Shown: positions 45,303 through 55,520, numbered from the stretch's first letter. The stretch is 64,000 bases of DNA from Nitrospira sp. CG24A (GCA_002869925.2 NEWT02000034.1:19544-83543); one strand, 5' to 3'. Notes: generated from the letters alone by a model not told the origin. Program-made: numbers and translations.

Positions 45303-46516
45303 AACTGCCGATTTTCTTGGATAACCATTCCACGACGCCGATGGATCCACGCGTATTGGACACCATGCTTCCTTACTTCGTCGAGAAGTTCGGAAACGCA
45401 GCAAGCCGCAACCATGCGTTTGGGTGGGCCGCAGAGGAGGCTGTCGAGCAGGCCAGAAAGCAAATCGCAAAGCTGATCAAGGCCGACCCGAAAGAGATCG
45501 TGTTCACGAGCGGCGCCACTGAGTCGGACAATCTCGCGATCAAGGGCGTGTTGGAAATGTACAAGGAGAAGGGCGACCACATCATTACATCGTCCACCGA
45601 ACACCGCGCCGTGCTCGATACCGTCAAATCGTTAGAGGGTAAGGGCAAAGCGGTCGTCACCTATCTTCCCGTCGATAAATTCGGGATGGTGAATCCTGAA
45701 GATGTGCGGAAGGCCATTACAGACAAAACAATCCTCATCTCCATTATGCTGGCGAATAATGAAATCGGCACGATCAACCCTGTCAAAGAGATCGGGAAAA
45801 TCGCCAAGGAAAAGGGCATCCTCTTTCATTGCGATGCGACGCAAGGCGTTGGCAAGATCCCGGTCGATGTGCAAGATATGGGAATCGATCTCATGTCCTT
45901 CACGAGCCATAAGATGTACGGACCCAAAGGGGTCGGGGCGCTTTACGTGAGAAAAAAGAATCCCCGGGTTCGCATTGCGGCACAAATGGATGGCGGCGGG
46001 CATGAACGCGGCATGCGTTCCGGAACGCTTCCGGTACCATTAATCGTCGGATTCGGCAAAGCCTGCGAACTGTGTGAGCAGGAGATGGCAAAAGACACCG
46101 CGCGGTTGATTGCGATGCGTGATCGTCTGGAGGCCAGCATCATGAAGGCCCTCGAAGAAAGCTATCTCAACGGCCACCCGACCAATCGGCTCCCCGGCAA
46201 CCTCAATATTTCCTTTGCCTATGTGGAAGGTGAATCGTTGTTGATGGGCATGAAGGATATTGCCCTCTCGTCCGGTTCGGCCTGTACCTCGGCCACGTTG
46301 GAACCTTCCTACGTGCTCCGCGCGTTGGGTGTCGGGACGGAGTTGGCGCATTCCTCGATCCGATTCGGTCTGGGCCGTTTCAACACGGACGATGAAATTG
46401 ACTATACAATTAAAAAGGTGATTGAGATCGTGACCAAGTTGCGAGAAATGTCTCCCCTGTACGAGATGGCGAAAGAAGGCGTTGATTTGAAATCAGTCCA
46501 ATGGGCTGCCCACTGA
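45299..46516 (+). CDS. iscS: Cysteine desulfurase IscS
   Basis: 405 residues. Donates sulfur from cysteine for Fe-S assembly. PLP lysine in [16 protein letters not shown] (about residue 204), [12 protein letters not shown], and the mobile-loop active Cys in [16 protein letters not shown] (about residue 329), the IscS (group I) form. Coupled to iscR. Confidence 0.97.
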   Translation: MKLPIFLDNHSTTPMDPRVLDTMLPYFVEKFGNAASRNHAFGWAAEEAVEQARKQIAKLIKADPKEIVFTSGATESDNLAIKGVLEMYKEKGDHIITSSTEHRAVLDTVKSLEGKGKAVVTYLPVDKFGMVNPEDVRKAITDKTILISIMLANNEIGTINPVKEIGKIAKEKGILFHCDATQGVGKIPVDVQDMGIDLMSFTSHKMYGPKGVGALYVRKKNPRVRIAAQMDGGGHERGMRSGTLPVPLIVGFGKACELCEQEMAKDTARLIAMRDRLEASIMKALEESYLNGHPTNRLPGNLNISFAYVEGESLLMGMKDIALSSGSACTSATLEPSYVLRALGVGTELAHSSIRFGLGRFNTDDEIDYTIKKVIEIVTKLREMSPLYEMAKEGVDLKSVQWAAH

Positions 46517-46543
46517 CCCGGATAGTCAAGAGGAGGATGAACC

Positions 46544-46942
46544 ATGGCCTACAGTGACAAAGTTGTCGATCATTTTAATAACCCCCGCAATATGGGGAGT
46601 TTCAAGAAGGACGAGGAAGGGGTCGGCACCGGTATGGTTGGCGCGCCGGAGTGCGGCGACGTGATGAAGCTTCAAATCAAGGTGCAAAACGATACGATCG
46701 TGGATGCGAAGTTCAAAACCTTCGGCTGCGGATCCGCGATCGCCAGCTCGAGCCTCGCCACAGAATGGTTGAAGGGCAAGACCATCGATGAAGCCCAAAA
46801 GATCAAGAACACCGACATCGTGCAGGAGCTGAACCTGCCGCCGGTGAAGATCCATTGCTCCGTGCTCGCCGAGGATGCCATCAAGGCTGCCCTCGCGGAT
46901 TACCAGAAGAAAGCCGATGGAGCACTGATCGACGCGAAGTAA
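46544..46942 (+). CDS. iscU: Fe-S scaffold IscU
   Basis: 132 residues. Scaffold cysteines in GAPECGDVMKLQ, TFGCGSAIASSS and KIHCSVLAEDA. The LPPVK motif is the HscA recognition peptide, as in E. coli IscU. ATG with GAGGAGG upstream; 27 bases after iscS. Confidence 0.97.
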   Translation: MAYSDKVVDHFNNPRNMGSFKKDEEGVGTGMVGAPECGDVMKLQIKVQNDTIVDAKFKTFGCGSAIASSSLATEWLKGKTIDEAQKIKNTDIVQELNLPPVKIHCSVLAEDAIKAALADYQKKADGALIDAK

Positions 46943-46964
46943 CGTGAACAAAGGGAGTGTTGCT

Positions 46965-47321
46965 ATGGACACCACGAACGCAGTAACCCAAACTCCGGTG
47001 ATTACGCTCAGCGAGTCGGCACTGAAAGAAGTGAAACGCCTCATCAACGTGCAGGGACTCACGGAAGGGGGGCTCCGTCTCGGCGTGAAAGGCGGCGGCT
47101 GTTCAGGCCTTAGCTACACGATCAATTTCGATGAGAAGATCGGACCGCATGACCAGATCCAAGATTTTGACGGGGTGAAAGTCATTGTCGACGCCAAGAG
47201 CGCGATCTATCTTCAAGGTACGCAGCTGGATTTTCAAAAAGACCTGATGGGCGGAAACTTTAAATTCGTTAATCCGAATGCCGATAAAACTTGTGGTTGC
47301 GGAGAGTCCTTCTCGGCATAG
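46965..47321 (+). CDS. iscA: A-type Fe-S carrier (IscA)
   Basis: 118 residues. A-type carrier cysteines: GGGCSGLSYT and the C-terminal CGCGESFSA. ATG 46965 with GGGAG; a GTG seven codons upstream is less likely. The stop TAG at 47319-47321 shares its last base with a family A repeat. Delivers clusters from IscU to targets. Confidence 0.95.
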   Translation: MDTTNAVTQTPVITLSESALKEVKRLINVQGLTEGGLRLGVKGGGCSGLSYTINFDEKIGPHDQIQDFDGVKVIVDAKSAIYLQGTQLDFQKDLMGGNFKFVNPNADKTCGCGESFSA

Positions 47322-47504
47322 GAGCCTGTCCGACATTGCCATTCGTGACGAGGCGAAAGAGATGCGACCAGATGCAAGGCCGCAGGGCTGAAAAAATCGG
47401 AGGCGTATTCACCGGAATACGTTGAGGATTTTTTCAGGCCGAGAACGACGCAGATGGTTGCGGATCGTTTGCCGTAGTAGAAGGGGCAATGTCGGGCAGG
47501 CTCC
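47321..47504. repeat. Palindromic element family A, copy 2
   Basis: 184 bp. GGAGCCTGTCCGACATTGCC at the left and its inverse at the right (one mismatch), with an inner dyad around CGTATTCACCGGAATACG. It starts on the last base of the iscA stop, interrupting the isc operon between iscA and hscB. Lacks TA on the right flank. Homologous to copies at 10491 and 60750. Confidence 0.85.
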
Positions 47505-47583
47505 CAAGAGCGTCAGCAGTCTATTGACAGCATCCACGGGCATGGCAGGTTGCCATGCCCGTCTTGTCAGAAGAGGTGGCGGA

Positions 47584-48300
47584 ATGAACCATCAGCACAT
47601 CCACAGCTCAAACCCTCGTGATCTGCAGATGGCTCGCAGCATGTGCTGGCACTGCCAGTCTGAGATGTCCGGTGAATATTTCTGTGACCGATGCGTCAAA
47701 GTCCAGCCGGTTTCGAAAGAGCTCGATTACTTCACCTGTCTGGGCATCCCCCGCCGCCTCACGATCGACCAGCACCAACTCGAAACCAAATTCTACGAAC
47801 TGAGCCGCGCATTCCATCCTGATTTCTATCAGAACAAAAGTGCGGCTGAGCAGACCATCAGCCTCGGCAATTCAGCCATGTTGAATACCGCGTACCGGAC
47901 GCTCCGTGACCCGATTGAGCGGGCTGAGTATCTTCTCGATCTTGAAGCTGGATCGGTGAAACAGATTCGGAATTCCCCTCCCGCTGACCTCTTTGAGGAA
48001 ATTCTTGAACTGCAAGATACATTGAATGAGTACAGAGCTGCCGGGCGGACGTCAGTAACTGAGTCAACGCTCCGTACGAAGCTCCAGTCTGAGCGGAATA
48101 TGCTTGAACAGCGGCAGCGGGACATGGAGGCTGCGCTGCAGCAGCTCTTCGTTCAGTGGGACGCACTCCAAGATCGCGGGGAAGCCACCAGCCAGGCGAG
48201 GGCCGAGCGCGACCGGATATTGAAAGAGATGCGAGAACATCTGTCCAACCGAACTTATGTCAAGAACATCGTGAGCGATCTCGTCTCAACCATCGGATAA
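47584..48300 (+). CDS. hscB: Co-chaperone HscB with N-terminal zinc finger
   Basis: 238 residues. Cys 21, 24, 34 and 37 (MCWHCQSEM, YFCDRC) form a zinc finger absent from E. coli HscB but like that of eukaryotic HSCB. The J domain has the HPD motif in AFHPDFYQNKS, and the three-helix IscU-binding tail follows. ATG 47584 has AGAGGTGGCGG; an earlier frame is derived from the repeat. Partner of HscA. Confidence 0.92.
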   Translation: MNHQHIHSSNPRDLQMARSMCWHCQSEMSGEYFCDRCVKVQPVSKELDYFTCLGIPRRLTIDQHQLETKFYELSRAFHPDFYQNKSAAEQTISLGNSAMLNTAYRTLRDPIERAEYLLDLEAGSVKQIRNSPPADLFEEILELQDTLNEYRAAGRTSVTESTLRTKLQSERNMLEQRQRDMEAALQQLFVQWDALQDRGEATSQARAERDRILKEMREHLSNRTYVKNIVSDLVSTIG

Positions 48301-48308
48301 CCACCGCC

Positions 48309-50129
48309 ATGGCACGTATCGTCGGCATCGATCTTGGTACAACGAATTCGCTTGTGGCTTATATGGCAGACGGACGTCCCTGTGTCATATCAGGCCGAAA
48401 CGAACGGGCGATGGTCCCTTCTGTTGTCGCGATGACCGACAATGGGCTGATCGTCGGCGATGCGGCGAAAGAACACCTGACGCGCAGCCCGGAACGAACT
48501 GTCTATTCCGTGAAACGATTTATGGGAAAGAGTCTTGAGGATGTACAGGGCGAGCTGGCGTACTTCCCGTACCACTTGACGGAACAGGGCGGAGTCATCC
48601 GAATCAAGCTCGGTGAGAAGACCTATTCGCCCCCCCAAATCTCGGCTATGATCCTGAAGGAACTGAAGCAACGGGCCGAGGCGCATCTCGGAGAGAGCAT
48701 TACCAAGGCCGTCATCACCGTCCCCGCCTATTTTAACGATAGCCAGCGGCAAGCGACGAAGGATGCCGGCATGATCGCCGGGCTCGAAGTGCTACGAATT
48801 ATCAATGAACCGACTGCTGCCTCGCTAGCCTACGGGCTCCAACAGAAGACTCAAGGCACGATTGCTGTCTACGACCTTGGCGGGGGAACCTTCGATATTT
48901 CCATCCTGAAACTCAAGAACGGTATCTTCGAAGTCCTGGCGACCAACGGCGACACCCATCTCGGAGGCGATGACCTCGACCGCCAGCTCGCAGATCTTTT
49001 TCTCAAGGACATCCGCGAACGGTATGGTCTCGATTTGAGTGCCTATCCCGACCATATGCAAGCGGTTCGACTCGAAGCAGAACGGGCTAAGGTCAGACTC
49101 TCCGATGTGATGAAGACAACTGCCACGCTCGATCTGCCTGATGGAAAAGGGCGGTACGAGAGAGACCTTACGCGCGATCAACTCGAATCTCTCACCATGA
49201 ATCTGGTTGAGCGCACGCTCGGGCCATGCCGTCTCGCCTTGAAAGATGCCGGCCTCACTCCGAACGAGATCGATGAGGTGGTTCTCGTCGGCGGCTCGAC
49301 TCGTATGCCGCTTGTTCGGCAGCGTGTCCAGGATCTCTTCGGCAAGGTTCCCCATTGCGAGCTCAATCCCGACGAAGTCGTCGCGCTTGGCGCGGCAGTG
49401 CAGGCCGATATATTGAGCGGTGGCACCACCGACATGTTGCTGCTGGATGTCACCCCGCTATCGCTCGGCATCGAAACGATGGGCGGCGTAATGAGCAGCG
49501 TGATCCGGCGGAATACGACCATTCCCGCGGGCGCAAAAGAGATGTTTACGACCTACGTTGACGGCCAGACCGGTGTAGACATCCATATTCTTCAAGGCGA
49601 GCGCGAGCTGGCGAAAGACAATCGAAGCCTGGCGCGATTCAGACTCAAAGTGCCACCCTTACCCGCTGGTGTGCCACGTATCGAAGTCACGTTCTTGATT
49701 GACGCAAATGGCATTCTCAACGTACTGGCCAAAGACATGCGGACAGGGCAAAGCCAGTCTATCGAGGTCAAGCCGTCCTACGGTTTGTCGGATAGTGAAG
49801 TGGAACGAATGATCGAAGATTCATTTAAATTTGCCGTGGATGATGTCTCAGCCCGCAAGTTGATTGAAGCACGACTGGATGCCGGCGCCTTGATCACGAC
49901 GACGGAGAAATCCCTCCTGGAAGGAAGCCATCTCATCGCATCAGACGACATCGCTGCGACTCGTACCGCGCTGGCGGTGCTGACTGCTGCCAAAGACGGG
50001 ACAGACCCACGTGCCATCCGTGCACGCATGGCGGACCTCGAACAGGCCGCAAAGTTGCTGACCGTCGCACTCTTAAATGATTCGCTTACAAAGGGGTTGC
50101 AGGGGAAAAAGGTCTCGGAAGTCACGTAG
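48309..50129 (+). CDS. hscA: Hsp70-type chaperone HscA
   Basis: 606 residues. [48 protein letters not shown] and [13 protein letters not shown] are Hsp70 ATPase signatures; the peptide-binding domain starts at [14 protein letters not shown]. Smaller than DnaK, lacks its acidic tail. ATG 48309 eight bases after hscB. Releases clusters from IscU. Confidence 0.95.
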   Translation: MARIVGIDLGTTNSLVAYMADGRPCVISGRNERAMVPSVVAMTDNGLIVGDAAKEHLTRSPERTVYSVKRFMGKSLEDVQGELAYFPYHLTEQGGVIRIKLGEKTYSPPQISAMILKELKQRAEAHLGESITKAVITVPAYFNDSQRQATKDAGMIAGLEVLRIINEPTAASLAYGLQQKTQGTIAVYDLGGGTFDISILKLKNGIFEVLATNGDTHLGGDDLDRQLADLFLKDIRERYGLDLSAYPDHMQAVRLEAERAKVRLSDVMKTTATLDLPDGKGRYERDLTRDQLESLTMNLVERTLGPCRLALKDAGLTPNEIDEVVLVGGSTRMPLVRQRVQDLFGKVPHCELNPDEVVALGAAVQADILSGGTTDMLLLDVTPLSLGIETMGGVMSSVIRRNTTIPAGAKEMFTTYVDGQTGVDIHILQGERELAKDNRSLARFRLKVPPLPAGVPRIEVTFLIDANGILNVLAKDMRTGQSQSIEVKPSYGLSDSEVERMIEDSFKFAVDDVSARKLIEARLDAGALITTTEKSLLEGSHLIASDDIAATRTALAVLTAAKDGTDPRAIRARMADLEQAAKLLTVALLNDSLTKGLQGKKVSEVT

Positions 50130-50184
50130 CGACGATGCCGTACCGATGACGTGGTTGACTTACGACGGTACATGAGGAGTGGAT

Positions 50185-50397
50185 ATGGATCTGAAGTGGC
50201 AGGATACTGAGGATATTGCGATCCGTTTGGTCGAAGAACATCCTGAATCAGACCCACTCACGGTTCGATTCACCGACATGCACTCTTGGATCACGGCGCT
50301 TCCTGATTTCAAGGACGATCCCAAGAAATCGAACGAGAAAATCCTCGAAGCGATCCAAATGGCTTGGCACGAAGAATATCAAGACTCGAAGTCCTAA
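50185..50397 (+). CDS. iscX: IscX family protein
   Basis: 70 residues, DLKWQDTEDIAIRLVEEHPE, then FTDMHSWITALPDF and the signature EKILEAIQMAWHEEY. An acidic adaptor that binds IscS. ATG 50185 has GAGGAG. Last gene of the isc operon, 55 bases after hscA. Confidence 0.93.
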   Translation: MDLKWQDTEDIAIRLVEEHPESDPLTVRFTDMHSWITALPDFKDDPKKSNEKILEAIQMAWHEEYQDSKS

Positions 50398-50639
50398 CCC
50401 GCCTCAAAGTCATACCGCAGACAACGAAGACTGTCTTGGCCGGACTGAATTGCTGGCGGCCACCAATAGCGTTTTCGTAGGCTGAGCGTCCGCTTCCGTC
50501 TGTACACCATTGTCTTGCTAAGGCCAGGCGTCTCTCATTGTAAAAACAGAGTTACCCCCCCTTTGGGGCATTGTAGAATAAGAGAGAATTCAGCGATAAA
50601 TGGGGCGGCAGGTCTGATGATCGAGCTGGAGCCCCTTCA

Positions 50640-50864
50640 ATGTCCAAGATTTTGAATCTGAGTGCACACACGAGTGAGGAGGAACTCCAGCACATCACAA
50701 GCTTGCTGCTTTTTCACTTCGTCGAGCAATCTGGCGGGGACATTCAATTTAATCTGGAAGATGCCAATCGGGTTCGTGAAAGTCTGACGACCAAGATGAT
50801 TCAAATGCAGGTGGGAGAAGAAGTGCGCTTGCGAATTATCGATCGCCTGCCTGAACTTTCCTAA
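50640..50864 (+). CDS. Small acidic protein of unknown function
   Basis: 74 residues. Hydrophilic helices with SEEELQHITSLLLFHFVEQS. ATG 50640 with GGAG at nine bases. No family recognised. It is 240 bases past iscX. Confidence 0.55.
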   Translation: MSKILNLSAHTSEEELQHITSLLLFHFVEQSGGDIQFNLEDANRVRESLTTKMIQMQVGEEVRLRIIDRLPELS

Positions 50865-51249
50865 ACTTCGAATCGACTTCAGTTATCATTACGCCTAGCC
50901 AGAGGCGGATCGCCTCCGCGTCTCTCAGAACGATCTATTCTGACTCTGCCAGGTGGAATCCTTCGGAAATTTCCTCGCGGACTCGGTCAGTGTCCTTTTC
51001 CTTCCTAGCAGAGCCTCGGCTGGTCCCCGTTCTTCCAGCAACGTCGGCGGTCTAGTCTCTCGGCCGCCAGGTAACTGTGAAGCCAAACATACGAAGTATT
51101 CGCAGCCTCCTAAAAGTTTCGACTAAAACGGAGTGGTGGATACGCGCCAGACTTTGCAGTAGACTCCCCGAACCACGGATTGCCGAGGTTGTATTTCTGT
51201 GTTGCAACGGCACTCCGCCGCAGACTTCCTAGTTGAGGAGAGTGAGAAT
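50865..51249. other. Intergenic region upstream of the HTH-nuclease gene
   Basis: 385 bases. A GAGGCGGATCGCCTC hairpin at about 50902-50916 has no clean T tract. No gene, RNA or promoter could be supported with confidence. Confidence 0.4.
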
Positions 51250-51993
51250 ATGACGAGTACGGAAAAGGCCATTCAGAAGGCCATCGAACTGGTAGATGCC
51301 TCCCCCTCGGGAAAGCGATACTCCGAGTTGGTCAAAGAGATCTCTATCGCATTTGCCAATATTCCGGTTAATACAATACACGGCTCACTTCACAAGTTCA
51401 GAACCGAGTTGCCCAAGACCATCTATCAGCCAAGTCGTGGCCTCTATCGCGCCGTCAAGTATCAAGAGGAGGGAGAGAAGCAAGAGGCGGAAGCAAGCAA
51501 GAAGCTCAAAAAAGAGAAAATACGAGAAGAGGACTTTTACGAGGCCTTTGGTGAGTGGTTGATCAATGAACTTGAGGAATGCACGCGAAGCATCAGTGTC
51601 GGCGGCAACCGATTCAAAGACAAGTGGGGTACACCAGATGTGGTTGGCGTACGGGAAGCGAGGCGGTCAGATATCATCAAGCCACCCACTGAAATCGTGT
51701 CGGCCGAAATCAAACTCGACCCAGCCAATTTGATCACTGCGTTTGGCCAGGCTTGTTCATACCGGCTCTTTTCTCACAAGTCCTACATAGTGGTCCCGGA
51801 CAACTCTTCTGAGGACGACATCGCTCGGCTCGATGCCCTGTCCAGGATATTCGGTATCGGCTTAGTCATTTTTAACCCATTGGACCCGAGGAACCCGGAC
51901 TTTCGAATTCGGTCACGTGCGGCACGTGAGGAGCCAGACATGTTCTACGTCAATAAGTACCTAAAACTGGTCGAGGATGAGTTATTCACATAG
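51250..51993 (+). CDS. HTH plus PD-(D/E)XK nuclease-like protein
   Basis: 247 residues. N-terminal winged-helix-like segment (KAIQKAIELVDASPSGKRYS, about 1-75; HB1/HARE-HTH type), a Lys/Glu coiled segment (about 76-105), then a PD-(D/E)XK-like core with WGTPDVVGVRE, EIVSAEIKLDPANL and FSHKSYIVVPDN. The first acidic residue is Asp of PDVVG and the E-x-K lies in AEIK. ATG 51250 follows GAGGAGAGTGAG. No methylase or partner is adjacent. May be a defence nuclease or regulator. Confidence 0.6.
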   Translation: MTSTEKAIQKAIELVDASPSGKRYSELVKEISIAFANIPVNTIHGSLHKFRTELPKTIYQPSRGLYRAVKYQEEGEKQEAEASKKLKKEKIREEDFYEAFGEWLINELEECTRSISVGGNRFKDKWGTPDVVGVREARRSDIIKPPTEIVSAEIKLDPANLITAFGQACSYRLFSHKSYIVVPDNSSEDDIARLDALSRIFGIGLVIFNPLDPRNPDFRIRSRAAREEPDMFYVNKYLKLVEDELFT

Positions 51994-52065
51994 GGTCATG
52001 ACAACAGTGTAAACCCGCCGTTGGATGATTGCAGAGCAAATGGATCAATCAATTACATAGCCTCA

Positions 52066-52476
52066 ATGCTACACATTTCATCACACGTCATCATCCCGGA
52101 TTCTGAAATCGACATCCATGCGATGCGGTCGCAGGGAGCTGGCGGGCAGAATGTGAACAAAGTCTCGTCCGCGATCCATTTGCAGTTTGATATTGCCGCC
52201 TCGTCGTTGCCCCCGTTTTACAAGGAAGAGCTGCTGAAATTAAGAGATAGTCGGATCTCGCAGGATGGCGTCATTACAATCAAGGCACAGCAGTATCGGA
52301 GCCAGGAGGAGAATCGAGAGGATGCTCTTACCAGACTGAGCGAACTCATTCGGAGCGTGGCCATCCCGCGCAAGAAACGCAGAGCCACAAAGCCGACGAA
52401 GGGTTCGAAGGAACGACGGTTGGAGGGCAAGACGAAACGCGGGAAGTTAAAAACCCTCAGGCGGACGCTTGAATAG
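52066..52476 (+). CDS. arfB: Ribosome-rescue peptidyl-tRNA hydrolase ArfB
   Basis: 136 residues. The release-factor GGQ motif in SQGAGGQNVNKVSSAIHL and a long basic tail (KKRRATKPTKGSKERR) that enters the mRNA channel mark ArfB/YaeJ, which frees stalled ribosomes lacking a stop codon. ATG 52066; weak ribosome site, possible earlier start at 52021. This rescue role would matter if the stop-adjacent repeats ever cause read-through problems, which is speculation. Confidence 0.9.
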   Translation: MLHISSHVIIPDSEIDIHAMRSQGAGGQNVNKVSSAIHLQFDIAASSLPPFYKEELLKLRDSRISQDGVITIKAQQYRSQEENREDALTRLSELIRSVAIPRKKRRATKPTKGSKERRLEGKTKRGKLKTLRRTLE

Positions 52477-52548
52477 CCGCTAAGCAAAACCGTGAAGTGC
52501 AGATTTCTGGAACCGAGAGGCGAGATTCAGACAATACGTCACTCTCAA

Positions 52549-52668
52549 GGCTGGTCAAAAAGGCTGTTCAGCAAGGCCGCAGCGAGTGAAGACCGGAAGC
52601 GTACCCTCTGGGGTACGTTGAGGATCTGAACGATGCGAGAACGACGCTGGCGGCCTTTTTCAACAGCC
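52549..52668. repeat. Palindromic element family B, copy 2
   Basis: 120 bp. Ends GGCTGGTCAAAAAGG and CCTTTTTCAACAGCC. Inner dyad CGTACCCTCTGGGGTACG. One base separates it from the fabI stop codon TGA (52670-52672). More divergent at the ends than copies 1 and 3. Confidence 0.78.
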
Positions 52669-52669
52669 G

Positions 52670-53449
52670 TCACTCGACGGAGGCGAGTGAGCCTAGGATA
52701 TGATACCCGCCATCGACATAGATCACTTCTCCGGTAATTCCACGCCCTAGCGGACTGACCAAGAATAACGCCGTGTCGCCGACTTCGCCTTGCTCTGTGG
52801 CACGGCGGAGCGGTGCGAATTCCCGGTGGTGATCCACCATCTTGCTGATGCCGGACACGCCCCGGGCGGCGAGGGTTTTAATCGGACCGGCTGAGATCGC
52901 ATTCACACGGATGTTCTTGGGGCCGAGGTCATGGGCCAGATAGCGGACGCTAGCTTCTAGCGCAGCCTTAGCGACCCCCATGACATTGTAGTGAGGCACG
53001 ACCCGTTCCGCTCCAAGGTAGGTGAGCGTGACAACGGAGCCGCCGTCGGTCATCAATGGCACAGCCGCTCTCGTGACAGCTACAAGAGAATAGGCGCTCA
53101 CGTCGAGCGCTGTTGCAAACCCTTGGCGTGTAGTGTTGACGAACTGGCCGGTGAGTTCCTCACGCGGGGCAAAAGCAACGGAATGGACAAGAAAGTCCAA
53201 TCGGCCAATTTCTTTCTGAGTCTGCTGCATCAATGCGGCAATCTCGGTATCGCTTCCCACGTCACAGGGAAAGGCTCTCGCACCAGGCATGGTGGCGACC
53301 AGTTCTTCGACGTTCTCTCGTAGCCGTTCGTTCTGATAGTTAAAGATGAGCTGTGCCCCTTGGCTGGTGGCGGATTGCGCAATCGCCCAGGCGATGCTGT
53401 GCTTATTCGCTACGCCAATGATCAGTCCCTTTTTACCGTCGAGTAACAT
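52670..53449 (-). CDS. fabI: Enoyl-ACP reductase (NADH), FabI
   Basis: 259 residues. Last step of fatty-acid elongation. NAD motif GLIIGVANKHSIAWAIA, catalytic Tyr-x6-Lys in HYNVMGVAKAALE, and RVNAISAGPIKTLAARG. ATG 53449 with AGGAG at six bases; the frame's upstream start is ignored. Its stop lies one base from a family B repeat. Confidence 0.95.
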   Translation of the reverse strand: MLLDGKKGLIIGVANKHSIAWAIAQSATSQGAQLIFNYQNERLRENVEELVATMPGARAFPCDVGSDTEIAALMQQTQKEIGRLDFLVHSVAFAPREELTGQFVNTTRQGFATALDVSAYSLVAVTRAAVPLMTDGGSVVTLTYLGAERVVPHYNVMGVAKAALEASVRYLAHDLGPKNIRVNAISAGPIKTLAARGVSGISKMVDHHREFAPLRRATEQGEVGDTALFLVSPLGRGITGEVIYVDGGYHILGSLASVE

Positions 53450-53638
53450 GGTGTACTCCTGACAGGATGATAAACATCTGTGAAACATGTTTGTTGAAGT
53501 GTGAAGCGCAGGCGTTGTCTTGTGAAGAAGGGTGCCATACGAACGATGCTTCACGAACGACGAGGTGCGGTTTCATTCTGGGGGCTCAAGATAGCATGAT
53601 TTCATGCCTGGTGCCAGAAAGGCAGTGGGTAGAGGGGG

Positions 53639-54280
53639 CTAATTTGCTTTGGCAGCGCTGGCATGAAGTTGAGCCAACACTTTCTCCGCTTCAGGAGCGA
53701 AGTCATCCCACCGGTAGGTTTGAATAAGATCCAGGGCTTCGAAGGCGAGCGAAAGAGCTTCGCCGTGGCGGCCGTCGGCACAATAGCTCTTGGCCAGGCT
53801 GAGTCTGGCATTGACCGATTGCGGTGATTTCAGGAGCACGTACTGAAGAAGCTTCTCCCCCTTCTCTCTGTCCCCCCCAAGCAGTGAAGGAAGCCTGAGA
53901 AGGAATGCCCCTTTGGCTGACAGGGCGTCAAGATGATCAGGTGCAAGTTCCAGTGTCCGGTCGAGCTCCTTCGTCACGCGGTGGAAACCCATGACCGATG
54001 TGATGCTCGGCTCACCATCGATCCGCATGAGTTCTCCTAAATTACAGAACAGGGCGAAATGCGCGCCGGCAGATCGATCGTCCACTGCCACGGCTTGCTC
54101 CGCCAGTGCCTGGCCTTTCTCAAAATGGCTGACTCGGCTGGCCCTATCTTGAGTGACACGACCCGCAGAGCACTCTGCCATTGCCTCGTGGGCTAATGGT
54201 TGGGACGATTGTTGCGCCAGGAGGGTACCAGGGTTTGCTACGATCCAGCAGCCGAGCAGTAGAAGGAATGTGCGCTTCAT
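53639..54280 (-). CDS. Exported TPR-like protein
   Basis: 213 residues. Signal peptide MKRTFLLLLGCWIVANPG, cleavage near LLAQQ. Repeating Ala/Leu helices (ELDRTLELAPDHLDALSA and LLKSPQSVNARLSLAKSYC) look like tetratricopeptide repeats. Two Cys (AECSAGR and YCADGR). ATG 54280 with AGGGAAC. Scaffold role suspected, partner unknown. Confidence 0.7.
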   Translation of the reverse strand: MKRTFLLLLGCWIVANPGTLLAQQSSQPLAHEAMAECSAGRVTQDRASRVSHFEKGQALAEQAVAVDDRSAGAHFALFCNLGELMRIDGEPSITSVMGFHRVTKELDRTLELAPDHLDALSAKGAFLLRLPSLLGGDREKGEKLLQYVLLKSPQSVNARLSLAKSYCADGRHGEALSLAFEALDLIQTYRWDDFAPEAEKVLAQLHASAAKAN

Positions 54281-54385
54281 TGTTCCCTGCCAATTGAAGG
54301 GGAGCGTACAAGCGGGACCTGCGAGATCCAGCAACACATATACCGATTCCAGATGGTGTGTATACCATAGCGTGTGAGAAATTTA

Positions 54386-54997
54386 CTACGGCCGACTCGG
54401 AGGCCCTCCCGCGATCGTTCCCTTCGTCATACCTCGAATGGGTATGTCTGTCACCATAAGTAGCGTACAAAAAGCCTTCAGCATCGTTCGATATGAATAA
54501 TGTGCATTCCGTCCGCTTGGATTAGGCAGGACAAAAACAGGCCGGCCAGCCAAGGTTTTGGCTTGCAACCCGAGGCTGATTCGGCCAGATCTGTATTCTG
54601 GGAATAACGTGCGATAGATTGTGATGCCGAGTAGGGCCACAGCGTGAGGACGATACCGTTTCACTGTGGCGATGAGCCGCTTTTCCCCAGCTGTATACTC
54701 GTGTGGCTTGAGCGTGCTCACCCCTGCGCTGGGACGCTGAATGATGTTTGTGAGGCCAAGCCCCCAATCCGGAAGTCGCCAATCGTCTTGGTGTGTGAGC
54801 GGCTCGGACACCAGCTTTGACTCGAAGAGGAGATTCCAGAAACGGTTTGAGTGCCCGGCAAAGTGGTGCCCGGTGGCAGCTGAACGAAGGCCTGGATTGA
54901 TGCCGACAAAGAGGATACGGACTCCTGGCCTAATATGGTCAGTGAGCCGTTGGTGAGACGGAGTCCCTTGTAATGGTTTGGTGACAATCTTTCTCAC
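54386..54997 (-). CDS. mug: Mismatch-specific uracil-DNA glycosylase (Mug/TDG family)
   Basis: 203 residues. FVGINPGLRSAATGHHFAG (active-site GINPG) and LPNPSGRNAHY (intercalating loop) define the Mug/TDG branch, which removes U or ethenocytosine opposite G. Start GTG 54997 after AGGTGG. The frame extends upstream without family resemblance. Confidence 0.9.
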   Translation of the reverse strand: MRKIVTKPLQGTPSHQRLTDHIRPGVRILFVGINPGLRSAATGHHFAGHSNRFWNLLFESKLVSEPLTHQDDWRLPDWGLGLTNIIQRPSAGVSTLKPHEYTAGEKRLIATVKRYRPHAVALLGITIYRTLFPEYRSGRISLGLQAKTLAGRPVFVLPNPSGRNAHYSYRTMLKAFCTLLMVTDIPIRGMTKGTIAGGPPSRP

Positions 54998-55274
54998 TGG
55001 ATTTTCCACCTGAAATGGAACCCTGTGGCGTGGGCAGTCTCGATCTCGACAGAAAGGTGCATTCCAGCGATGGGGCGGTTTAGCCGACCTCAAGCCATTC
55101 CGCCACAGAAAAGCAAAGGTTCAGCGGTGAAGTCTAGTTCGAATAGCATACATAACACATTGATAAATATATAGTGGCATCGATAGCAACGGTTCGGCAT
55201 CAAGCTTGCTGAGTACCCACAGCAAGTGCCGATGGATGGCACAATATTAAAACATTAACGGAGGGTGATTGATT

Positions 55275-55520
55275 ATGAAGAGCATGTTGATGGCGATCAT
55301 GGCAGTGGCAGTGGCAGTGACGTTCAGCGCCCCAGCTTTCGCGGGCGAGGAGAAGAAGGACGAGAAGAAGGGCGGCCACGTCGTTGTGTACGGCGAAGAG
55401 AAGAAAGATGAGAAGAAAGGTGGCCATGTCAGCACCTTCGGCGAAGAGAAGAAGGACAAGGGCGGCAAGTACACCGATACGTTCGGCGAAGAGAAGAAAG
55501 ACGAGAAGAAGGGCAAGTAA
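55275..55520 (+). CDS. Exported Lys/Glu-rich repeat protein
   Basis: 81 residues. Signal peptide (SMLMAIMAVAVAVTFSAPAF, cleavage before AGEEKK) then four imperfect repeats based on GEEKKDEKKGGHV. Highly charged, disordered mature chain with a His in most repeats, so metal or polyanion binding is conceivable. ATG 55275 has GGAGGG; a strong terminator follows. No homologue known to me. Confidence 0.75.
   Translation: MKSMLMAIMAVAVAVTFSAPAFAGEEKKDEKKGGHVVVYGEEKKDEKKGGHVSTFGEEKKDKGGKYTDTFGEEKKDEKKGK

Noticed and set aside
47422..47583. Longer HscB N-terminus
   Set aside because: The extra residues are translated from the family A repeat; ATG 47584 has the ribosome site.
48156..48308. 51-residue N-terminal extension of HscA
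   Set aside because: Overlaps the hscB reading frame; ATG 48309 begins the Hsp70 signature.
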